From assembly GCA_022701365.1 (NCBI GenBank), contig JAKUHH010000216.1, positions 992,001 to 1,056,000 on the forward strand: a DNA stretch of 64,000 nt, in the 5' to 3' direction. The position numbers and the translations under genes are program-made. This document shows positions 56,044 through 64,000 of the stretch, piece by piece (positions within the stretch are counted from its first letter, which is position 1; each line of letters begins with the position of its first letter). The notes under the pieces were generated by a model that saw only the letters and a list, made by a program, of their open reading frames with translations, had not been told where the DNA came from and did no database searches. Source of the DNA: Mycocentrospora acerina. Its lineage: Eukaryota; Ascomycota; Dothideomycetes; Pleosporales.

Positions 56044-56532
56044 ATGGTATACAGCATCATTCTCTTTGTGACAAGAAATCCAGCCTTAACATTCGAGGAA
56101 TTCCAAAGCTATTATGAGGACAAACATATTCCACTCGTGCGATCTCTGGTCGGGCCTTCCCACTGGCCCATCAAGTTTACCCGACAATACCTTGCCCGCA
56201 TAAATCGAAAAGGATTTGGTGGACCAGCAAATCCGGACCGTCCTCTATTGACACTGAGAGGCTCTATGGCTGGGCTGGATTGCGATTGCGTCGCTAAAAT
56301 GACTTTCGATGACGAAAAGCGATTCAAGGGATTCTACGCATGTCTTTACGAGAAAAACAACGCAGCCAAGCTAGCAAAAGACGAATCCCAATTTCTGGAT
56401 GTGAAGCTGACAAGAGCTGTGGTAATTGGCGAGACCATTACGGACGAGAATGGGGTCGTCACAAGGGAAACAACAAACATTACAAAGAGCGACGTGGAGG
56501 ATAGCGACACAAGCATCAGCGAATTTAGTTGA
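56044..56532 (+). CDS. EthD-domain (dimeric alpha/beta barrel) protein
   Basis: Single exon, 162 residues. The N-terminus has the EthD pattern: IILFVTRNPALTFEEFQSYY, then HIPLVRSLVGP, with the beta strand, helix and catalytic-like His region of the ferredoxin-like fold. A later block reads DCDCVAKMTFDDEKRFKGFY. The last 30 residues are acidic and Thr-rich. Proteins of this group are small dimers, some acting as dehydratases or monooxygenase helpers in secondary metabolism, others unknown. No biosynthetic cluster lies nearby, so its substrate cannot be inferred. Convergent with the nitrilase-family gene. Confidence 0.82.
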   Translation: MVYSIILFVTRNPALTFEEFQSYYEDKHIPLVRSLVGPSHWPIKFTRQYLARINRKGFGGPANPDRPLLTLRGSMAGLDCDCVAKMTFDDEKRFKGFYACLYEKNNAAKLAKDESQFLDVKLTRAVVIGETITDENGVVTRETTNITKSDVEDSDTSISEFS

Positions 56533-56902
56533 AGCATGAAGAAGAGATAACTAGTGCCGTGGGATGGCTATTATGAGATGTTTGCTGATGGACCGTTAGA
56601 GTGGTATGAGATTTTTGATAGAGTGTTTAGAACTGGCTCACGGCGTACTGGGCTATACCCTAGCAGTGGGCTTTCAAGACCTAATTCTGTAAATTTGGAG
56701 TTTGGGGACGGTTAGGTGGGATGATGAACAGCACGCTGGTTGATCTTTCCACGCGGATGTTGAGACTATTATTGAGAGTTGGACGAAGTGTTGATGGTAG
56801 AGGACCAACCCCACTTACACAGGCTTGAAGCCATTTAAGCTAATCGTATTTTCTCGATTTTACCAATTTTGGTAGCTCCGACGACGACAGCTTGTTTTAC
56901 AT
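56533..56902. other. Convergent 3' intergenic region
   Basis: 370 bp between the EthD (+) and nitrilase-family (-) stops; no gene or clear element. Confidence 0.5.
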
Positions 56903-57911
56903 TCATAATTTCTCCTTTGTCTTTGAATGCCTGTAATCGTAATGCCAATCATCCCTCGCAATATCACTCCTGACATTATAGTTATCCTCCGCATCCTCCA
57001 AAATCTGCATGTCGACATCCACAACACTCATACCCTCTGCACTCCCTCCAAGCTTCGTCAATGCCCCCACAAACGGCACTGTGACCTGTGAAAGCCCCGC
57101 ATATCCCTTCCCCGCAGGACCCCCTGCATTTGCAAATATAATGGCACATGTATTCTCAAACGCCCGGGCCGTAAGCATCGAATCAAGAAACAACGCTTCA
57201 GCCGAAGGATTGAGCTTCAGCCCAGCCTCGTTGCAGTCGTTGAGTGTCCAGAAGGTCGGAATGATGATGATTTTCGCGCCTTGCGCAATGAGTTCGCGAA
57301 ATGCCTCCGGAAAGGCTAGATCCCAGCAAATTAGCATGCCAACCTTACCAATTGGGGTGTCAAAAACTTCATGCATGTCTTGTCCTGAGCTGGTCAAATG
57401 CTCTCTCTCAGGACCCCTGTGTTATTGAATCATCAATCTCTTAAGCTCAAACGTTTATGGCTGGAATACAGATCGATTACATACCATAGATTCTTCTTTA
57501 CATATTTCCCCACTATTTCTCCTTTATTCCCGATAAAATAGCATACGTTCAGTAACCTGTCTTCCTCTTTCTCTTGCTCCCGATGGCTCTCGACGATTGT
57601 CCCAGGCACAATGCAGATCCCGCACTCCTTTGCCAAGTCTTGATACTTCCTCAAATACACCTCCCATTGATCACAAAGCCCCACAAACGCAGGATCCTTC
57701 GGTTTCCAATTTGTCAAGTGGTACTCAGGTAGGACGGCGAGTTCCGCACCCTGCGCGGCTGCAGCTCGAATGAAGTCCGCGGCCTTGTGGAAGTTGTGCT
57801 CGAGTTGCATAGGCTACTGACGTAAGTGGCTAGTCACCAAACATCGCACAGTATCGACAGGCGTACTTTTGGATAGAGCTGGATCACTGCTACTTTGACT
57901 ATTGGCGCCAT
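56903..57911 (-). CDS. Carbon-nitrogen hydrolase (nitrilase superfamily)
   Basis: Three exons, 57867-57911, 57485-57813 and 56903-57416, encode 295 residues; introns are 53 and 68 nt. The start MAPIVKVAVIQLYPK is the usual first strand. The catalytic Glu-Lys-Cys triad is visible: Glu 45 in VLPEYHLTNW, Lys 121 or 122 in KYVKKNLW, and Cys 155 in GMLICWDLAFPEAFRELI. Joining exons 2 and 3 restores NLWGPEREHL. Such enzymes cleave amides or carbamoyl compounds, less often nitriles; the precise substrate is unknown. Length is typical. The frame is intact and no residue of the triad is missing. Confidence 0.92.
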
Positions 57912-60087
57912 GTTGAATAAGGACTGCGCAGAATTCAAGTTGCAGTGGGAACGGGGAAAGGTGATGTGTAATGGTGGCTTGCAGAAGGTTCACGGGACAT
58001 GTGGGTCTGGAGTTTCACATCGGAAGCTAACTAGTGCTAGAAGCCGATTGGTTGGGCAAGTTTGAATCGCAGCTCTTGGTATTTGTGCCACAACGCCTTA
58101 TTATGATTATAGCCGCGTGCAACTCGAATTTCTGTAGATGAGGCTTTCTCGCTATAATTTCCTTTTATGGGCAAGGTCAGGGTTTGTTCAACAACTTGGA
58201 ATACTTCTGGATATTCACCAAATCATTACACAAAAATCCATCCAATTCGCGACAGAGTTGAGTAGTATATATGAATGTGGAGAAAGGAATGCACAGATAG
58301 CTACAGATTCGCATCGTGTGCCGCGAATGACCACAACAGTGGAAACATGCAATGATCAGCGTATGGAATGTAAAGAGCTGAACCTTATTTACGCCACAAT
58401 ATTTATTAACGCATCCGTGGACTTACACAGTACTGACATCTTGGCTAAAAAGAAGTTGTGTATACCTAGCAACGCCCACGTCTCGACTACGTACGCTATA
58501 ATCCATTGTGATCTCGCAGATCCCCTTCATACCTAGAGAAGTTAGATAATCGAATCAGGGAAGGGAAGATCTTAAGCTAAACCTTCATGACCCAAAAACG
58601 ATTGTGGTCGTACTAGCGCGAATGCAAGTGAGCATACGCTTAATTGAGCATAAATGAGTATTCGAATTACCATTTCAGTGGTAAACGCATGTAAGCTAGT
58701 GTGCACAGGGATTAGAGAAGCGGTATGTCTAACATTTGGAATTTAGTGCTGCACACTAGACATGGTTCGTGTTTGATGTACAAAGAAAGCACCTCTGTTT
58801 CGTCCATATAGCAACGCAGTCGAATTAGAAGAATGTTTTGCTGATGTCTGCTACCATGAACAAGATTACAAACATATATAAGCGTCACACTCAGTAGTGA
58901 TTCTCAATTCAGAAAGACCATGCTTTTCGCATATTCTCTTCTAAGAAAGTTACAGAGGTAACCAGTGCCCGCCTGGCATCAATGTTTTCAATTCATAAAT
59001 TAAAGCTGCTATGTTGCAAGGTTTGGCGAGTAAGATCTTCAGGACTGAAGATAACTGTTCCAGCCTCATATTCGAAATGGTAATGATATAATGCTTTCAT
59101 GCCTGGTGCGAATATTCTCAGTACCTCTAACACATGATACGAGCTGCACATGTGCACGGTGAACAGTCCTTACAACCCGATAAATAGGTTCCGGCCGACA
59201 TGGGTATAGCTCCTTAATCACTCGAGGATCTTTATAGCCTCTCTCGAATGTTCGAATATTTGTTGAGTGAGTCAGACTCGCTTTTCCAATGAGTCAATCT
59301 GCTTGGATATACCCAGTCCATTTCCCAAATCATCTGCTGAGGCTATTACATCAACACTCTAAGTGATCATTCTAATCGGTAATTAGCTTCATAACATAAA
59401 TTTAATGGACTTCAATCTGCATTGTACGTATCAGCTCGCAAAACTTGTCAATTTTGTGTAAGACAATAAAGCGTCAGCAAACTATCACATGTCGTTATCG
59501 CCAGTACGTGTTCAATCTTCCTAGTTAGTCGACGGGGAAGTGGTGCGATGGTGACCTGATCAACAAGCTTGGACGCCAAACTTGAGGTAAGGTGGTCTTT
59601 GTGCTTGAGGTTCTAGCAGACGGTCTCGAACATCTCTAGTGGGAGATGGAAGAGTATGATTGGACAGCGAAGTCTATCTCTCGGAGATCACCAGGCCCCA
59701 AAACTCGCTGTGAATGATTGGTGTTTGTGGCTTGATACTAGATGACTTCGAGGCTGAGAGCAAGACCACGTGATTACGGGATTAAAGTCCGTGCGTGATT
59801 TCTTAGCGCGTCAATGACGTTGACGAGTGAAAGTGTCATCCATCCGTCGAGACGAATTTTTACGTCCGAGATATGCCGCGATTTGAGTATCGTTCTGTGA
59901 GGCTTCGATTACATCTATCATACCACTCCAGTTAAAGTAGTAATGTGAAGCGCGTGTTCACTTCCACGATTCGCCTTGCCTTTATCAATCCACGGCTGCC
60001 TTGGGCGCACTCCTCCAAACATCTACAACACTGTATCTCAACACACGAACGTGAACGTCCATTTCCTCCGTCGTCGCTACCAACAAT
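57912..60087. other. 2.2 kb gene-poor divergent region
   Basis: Between the nitrilase-family (-) and rad26 (+) starts. AT-rich centre with short frames only (for example 58138-58536), none family-like. A TGACGTTGACG stretch lies about 270 bp before rad26. No transposon ends seen. Confidence 0.55.
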
Positions 60088-63000
60088 ATGACTCTGTCCA
60101 AGGATGACACCGCGTCGAACAAGGCACCTGAGATCACAGTAGTCCTTACGCGAGACACGAACATGGCAGGAACAGACGATCCGATAGATGACCCAGTCGC
60201 GAAAGGTCAGGAAGAAGAACTGCCATCAGATGCGGACGAAGAGACACGTCTGAAGTTTCTTACAACTGGCACTCGAGCGCAAGATGACTTGGAGCGGGAT
60301 ATCGGGCGCCAGGCAGATCAACTGCTCACTGAGCAGGCTGACGCGCGAGATAAGAAGCGCATAGAGAAGGCAGAATCGGAGGCAAAGCGTGCGGAGGGGG
60401 CTATTCAAAAGCTGAGAAACCGTCTCGCCCTGCCAGCTATCGAATCACAGAAGGCAAAGATGCGTGGCGAGATAGCTATGCACCGACAAAAAATCGAAGA
60501 TTTAGACAAGGAAATGGATACAATACAGCAGCGGATCAATGATCGACATATGGCGCCAGATGGCGAGGGGCTGGGTGAGGATAATACTAATGGACCTCTC
60601 CTAAATGAGAGCCGACGCGACTTTTTAATACGGACGGGAAAGATTACACCTTTTTCTAAATTGGCGCAGGCTCAGTCTGATTTAGGGACATTAGGAGAGG
60701 TTATGCAAGATGCTGAAGTTGAAGATATGGTAGACGAGGCTGCTCAAGGTCCAACGTCACATCGTAATCTTATGAAGCCTGGTTTTCAGGATGTTGAGTC
60801 GAGTACCGAAGCCCCTAGCCCTAAGCCTACTGCTCGACACAGGAAACGACGCAAGATTACTCCAGCCAGTGATACTATGGAATCGCGTGAAGCAAGTGCT
60901 ACTCCGGAGAATATCGGTGGCGAATCTGACGATGCTTTTGAACCTGGCATGACAGATCGCCAACTTGCTACCTTGGATGACTCAGAAGCTTTCTCAGAAG
61001 ATGGTGTGCAGGATGATGACTACGAAGAGGAGACGGTAGGTAGCAAGCACAGAGTAGGTGAAAAGAAAAGAAAAGTGGCAAAGGCTGTTTATACAGACGA
61101 AATTGTGGAAGAAGACCTGGCTGGCGTGGATGATGGGAACGAAAGATTATATCAGAAGCGCATAGACACATGGACGAAGAGTCGTGCAGCCGCAAGGAGA
61201 CGTGCAAGGGAAAAAGCTGGCGAAACTACCATCTTAGAAGAAGATGGAGAAGAGGAGTGCTATCTGCCCCACCCTACCGAACCTAATACTGAATTCGACG
61301 GTGGCTTTCGTATCCCAGGCGATATTTATCCAGCATTGTTTGACTATCAAAAGACGGGCGTGCAATGGCTTTGGGAGTTATATTCCCAAAATGTTGGTGG
61401 CATCATTGGCGACGAGATGGGATTGGGCAAAACAATCCAGGCAATCTCCTTCGTTGCCGGTCTACACTTCTCGAAGCTTCTCACCAAGCCTGTCATTGTC
61501 GTATGTCCGGCGACTGTCATGAAGCAGTGGGTCAACGAATTTCATCGCTGGTGGCCTGCTCTCCGCGTCTCGATTTTACATACGTCAGGTAGCGGCATGC
61601 TGGATACCCGTCGAGAGGACCGCTTGGAGCGGGAAATGGAGCTCAAAAGCTATGGAGATTATGACAAAACTTTGTCTGGTGCTGGCAAGGCAGCTAAGAA
61701 GATCCTTGAAAGGGTCAAGCGAGATGGACACGTTCTTGTCACCACCTACTCAGGTCTCCAGACATACTCCGAATTTCTGATTCCAACAGATTGGGAATGT
61801 GCTATTTTGGACGAAGGTCACAAAATACGAAACCCTAATACTTCTATCACAATTCACAGCAAAGAGCTTCGAACACCAAATCGTATTATCTTGTCCGGAA
61901 CACCAATGCAGAACAATCTCACAGAACTTTGGTCATTGTTCGACTTCGTGTTTCCCATGCGACTTGGAACTCTCGTCAACTTCCGGAATCAATTCGAGTT
62001 CCCCATAAAACGAGGTGGATACGCGAACGCTTCGAACCTTGAATTTGAGACAGCAGTGCGGTGTGCAGAGACACTCAAAGATGCCGTCAGCCCTTACTTA
62101 CTCCAACGCTTCAAAGTCGATGTGGCGACTGATCTCCCACAAAAAAAGGAACAGGTGCTGTTCTGCAAGTTGACAAAGCAGCAGCGTCAAGCATATGAGG
62201 CATTCCTTCAGTCTGAGGACATGAAATCAATTTCAAATGGCAAGCGACAGATGCTTTACGGAGTGGATTATCTGCGCAAAATTTGTAATCATCCTGACTT
62301 GACTGAACATAAGACGCTTTCGAAGGACCCAAGTTATGACTACGGAGCACCTAATAAGTCTGGCAAAATGCAAGTTGTCAAAGAGTTGCTGTCGCTTTGG
62401 AAAAAGGGTGGACACAAGACATTACTCTTTGCTCAGCATCGCATTATGCTTGATATTCTTCAGAGGTTTCTAAATAGTTTGCCTGATATCAATTACCGTC
62501 GCATGGATGGCGAAACACCTATCAAGGATCGACAAGATCTTGTTGATGAATTCAACAAGAATCCTGATTTGCATGTCTTTCTCCTCACTACAAAAGTTGG
62601 AGGACTGGGAGTCAATCTTACTGGTGCTAATCGTGTTATCATTTATGATCCCGACTGGAATCCATCGACTGATATCCAAGCGCGAGAGCGCTCGTGGCGT
62701 CTCGGACAGAAGCGAGAGGTTGAGATATACCGTCTGATGTCGGCTGGCACTATCGAAGAGAAGATATACCATCGTCAGATTTTCAAGCAGTTTTTGACAA
62801 ACAAGGTCCTAAAGGACCCAAAGCAACGCCAAACGTTCCAGATGAGCGATCTACATGATCTTTTTACACTAGGCGGTGAAAAAGCAGATGGTGAGACGGA
62901 AACAGGCAACCTTTTCCGCGGCTCCGAAGTCAAATTCGATCAGAACGGTGAAACAGAGAGTTCAACTGCGGACGCCACAGCGCCCAAGGATCTCGCCGCA

Positions 63001-63819
63001 ATGGTTGGTATAGACCGTGCCGAAGCCTTCCAAGGTCCTCCCTCTGATACAGATGATCACAGCCACCAAGACGGCGCATCCACAGACGGTGACAGGCCCG
63101 CAGACTCCTCCCGCCTTATGTCGACCATCTTCGCAAAAACGGGGGTACATTCTGTCCTCGAACACGACGCAATTGTAAATTCTACAGTCAGTGGCCGTAA
63201 ACGCAAAGTCCAAGCCGATCCAGCGTTTATCCAACGAGAAGCCAAACGACAAGCCGCCATAGCAGCTGAGCAGCTCCGAAAAAGCATGGAGGAAGCGCGC
63301 CGAGCCCCTATCGGCGTCCCAACATGGACCGGCACGTTTGGTGAAGCAGGACGCCCCGATGCTCGACCTACACTGACATCTTCTCGCGGCGGAAGAGGAG
63401 GCCGGGGAGGTCGAGGCGGCGGCGGTAGTTTAGGACGTGGCGCCCCGTCCTCGACGTCTATCCTCAGCAATCTCGCCGCACGCCAGGGCCGCCCAAATCC
63501 CGCTGCTACAACACCAACACCAGCATCTACCTCTGCCTCTTCGTCCCGCACCTCCACGCCCTCTGCATCACCGTCTACTTTCCGTGGCCGCCGCATGCTA
63601 GAGATGATCCGTGATTTCATGATGACGCACGGCGGGGCGGTACCGACGCGCATGCTAGTCGACCACTTTGACCATTATTGTCGTGCGGCGCCGGGGAGGA
63701 GTGAGGAGTTCAAGGAAATGCTCAAGGTGATTGCGACGCTGGAGAAGAGTGGGTCTGCGCAGAGGGGAAGGTGGGTGCTGAAGGATGAGTGGAGGGTGGA
63801 GAGGGGGACAAGAGCTTGA
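60088..63819 (+). CDS. rad26: Rad26/CSB (ERCC6) SNF2-family ATPase
   Basis: Single exon, 1243 residues. The N-terminal 400 residues are charged with a coiled-coil part (about 80-160). SNF2 motifs are complete: Walker A in GDEMGLGKTIQAISF (about residue 442), DEGH box in AILDEGHKIRNP (about 574), LSGTPMQNNLTELWSLFDF, and the C-terminal helicase lobe with GGLGVNLTGANRVIIYDPDW and RSWRLGQKREVEIYRL. A Gly/Arg-rich linker follows, then a C-terminal alpha-helical fold (MLEMIRDFMMTHGGAVPTRM) typical of CSB homologues. The protein acts at RNA polymerase II stalled on damaged DNA, in transcription-coupled repair. DEGH is the form of the DEAH box found in the CSB group. The TAG or TGA after the last codon lies just before the window end. 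Confidence 0.95.
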   Translation: MTLSKDDTASNKAPEITVVLTRDTNMAGTDDPIDDPVAKGQEEELPSDADEETRLKFLTTGTRAQDDLERDIGRQADQLLTEQADARDKKRIEKAESEAKRAEGAIQKLRNRLALPAIESQKAKMRGEIAMHRQKIEDLDKEMDTIQQRINDRHMAPDGEGLGEDNTNGPLLNESRRDFLIRTGKITPFSKLAQAQSDLGTLGEVMQDAEVEDMVDEAAQGPTSHRNLMKPGFQDVESSTEAPSPKPTARHRKRRKITPASDTMESREASATPENIGGESDDAFEPGMTDRQLATLDDSEAFSEDGVQDDDYEEETVGSKHRVGEKKRKVAKAVYTDEIVEEDLAGVDDGNERLYQKRIDTWTKSRAAARRRAREKAGETTILEEDGEEECYLPHPTEPNTEFDGGFRIPGDIYPALFDYQKTGVQWLWELYSQNVGGIIGDEMGLGKTIQAISFVAGLHFSKLLTKPVIVVCPATVMKQWVNEFHRWWPALRVSILHTSGSGMLDTRREDRLEREMELKSYGDYDKTLSGAGKAAKKILERVKRDGHVLVTTYSGLQTYSEFLIPTDWECAILDEGHKIRNPNTSITIHSKELRTPNRIILSGTPMQNNLTELWSLFDFVFPMRLGTLVNFRNQFEFPIKRGGYANASNLEFETAVRCAETLKDAVSPYLLQRFKVDVATDLPQKKEQVLFCKLTKQQRQAYEAFLQSEDMKSISNGKRQMLYGVDYLRKICNHPDLTEHKTLSKDPSYDYGAPNKSGKMQVVKELLSLWKKGGHKTLLFAQHRIMLDILQRFLNSLPDINYRRMDGETPIKDRQDLVDEFNKNPDLHVFLLTTKVGGLGVNLTGANRVIIYDPDWNPSTDIQARERSWRLGQKREVEIYRLMSAGTIEEKIYHRQIFKQFLTNKVLKDPKQRQTFQMSDLHDLFTLGGEKADGETETGNLFRGSEVKFDQNGETESSTADATAPKDLAAMVGIDRAEAFQGPPSDTDDHSHQDGASTDGDRPADSSRLMSTIFAKTGVHSVLEHDAIVNSTVSGRKRKVQADPAFIQREAKRQAAIAAEQLRKSMEEARRAPIGVPTWTGTFGEAGRPDARPTLTSSRGGRGGRGGRGGGGSLGRGAPSSTSILSNLAARQGRPNPAATTPTPASTSASSSRTSTPSASPSTFRGRRMLEMIRDFMMTHGGAVPTRMLVDHFDHYCRAAPGRSEEFKEMLKVIATLEKSGSAQRGRWVLKDEWRVERGTRA

Positions 63820-64000
63820 GGAGATGGAGGTTGGGGATTTTCCATATATTTATGATGGCGAAGATGGGATTTTTTCCTGAAGACAGCAGCATTTTCGTCA
63901 ATGTGGTGTTTGAGAGGGAAGATTCTATTCATTGTGCTGCGTAACTTGCCAAGTGCTGGCATATATTTTCACTACGTTTCTGCTAGTTAATTCCACCCAT

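Noticed and set aside
58138..58536. 132-codon plus-strand frame in the gap before rad26
   Set aside because: No family resemblance, AT-driven codon use and no supporting context.
1..64000. tRNA or rRNA genes, CRISPR arrays, bacterial operons
   Set aside because: No cloverleaf-like box A/box B pairs, rRNA segments or spaced direct repeats were seen; the gene structure is eukaryotic throughout.

Overview
The window is eukaryotic nuclear DNA from a filamentous ascomycete (Pezizomycotina); a Dothideomycete is plausible, but I cannot prove the class from sequence alone. Genes are protein-coding and spaced 0.3-2 kb apart. Most are interrupted by short introns (mainly 46-126 nt) with GT..AG ends and a CTRAC-type branch site just before the 3' end. 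Proteins such as Arp8, Yip1, eIF3l, Rad26, a GH55 glucanase and several fungal-only families fit this. I see no rRNA, tRNA, CRISPR array or intact transposon, and no bacterial-style operons. Roughly 29 genes are supported, and exon coordinates were rebuilt by hand from splice signals and reading frame.

Layout. 1-9 kb: two-RRM protein (start near the window edge), Arp8 of the INO80 remodeller, pterin carbinolamine dehydratase, and a bZIP factor with a long polyQ tract. 9-17.5 kb: holocytochrome c synthase, Yip1 and an F-box protein on the minus strand, with a Cys-rich spliceable exon set just downstream of the F-box gene; then a divergent Ufd1-zinc finger-AZUL protein. 17.9-22.5 kb: a secreted GH55-type glucanase and a 2 kb gene-poor stretch. 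22.5-29 kb: hotdog thioesterase, a small hydrophilic protein, inositol monophosphatase, BTB protein and an E2 enzyme. 30-38 kb: TBC Rab-GAP, a microsatellite-rich tail, Hpt1-type purine phosphoribosyltransferase and a second F-box protein. 38-45 kb: repeat-rich divergent promoter, HSF-type transcription factor, simple repeats and a Ser/Thr-rich secreted (probably GPI-anchored) protein. 45-53 kb: DUF2458-like protein, Cox14-domain-like mitochondrial protein, small membrane protein, a 26-bp tandem repeat in a divergent promoter, a nucleolar-type RRM protein and two fungal proteins of unknown function. 53.8-64 kb: eIF3l, EthD-domain protein, a nitrilase-family amidohydrolase, a 2.2 kb gene-poor gap and Rad26/CSB.

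The genes are mostly housekeeping and do not form one pathway. Several are ubiquitin-related (two F-box proteins, the Ufd1-like protein, the E2, possibly the BTB protein) and two are mitochondrial respiratory assembly factors (heme lyase and the Cox14-like protein), but nothing shows that either group is co-regulated. I found no clear new multi-gene system. The points most worth checking are the 26-bp promoter repeat, a 10-bp palindrome shared by two promoters, the Cys-rich exons beyond the F-box gene, three stop-free introns whose length is a multiple of three, and a stop codon lying inside a good 5' splice site in the BTB gene.
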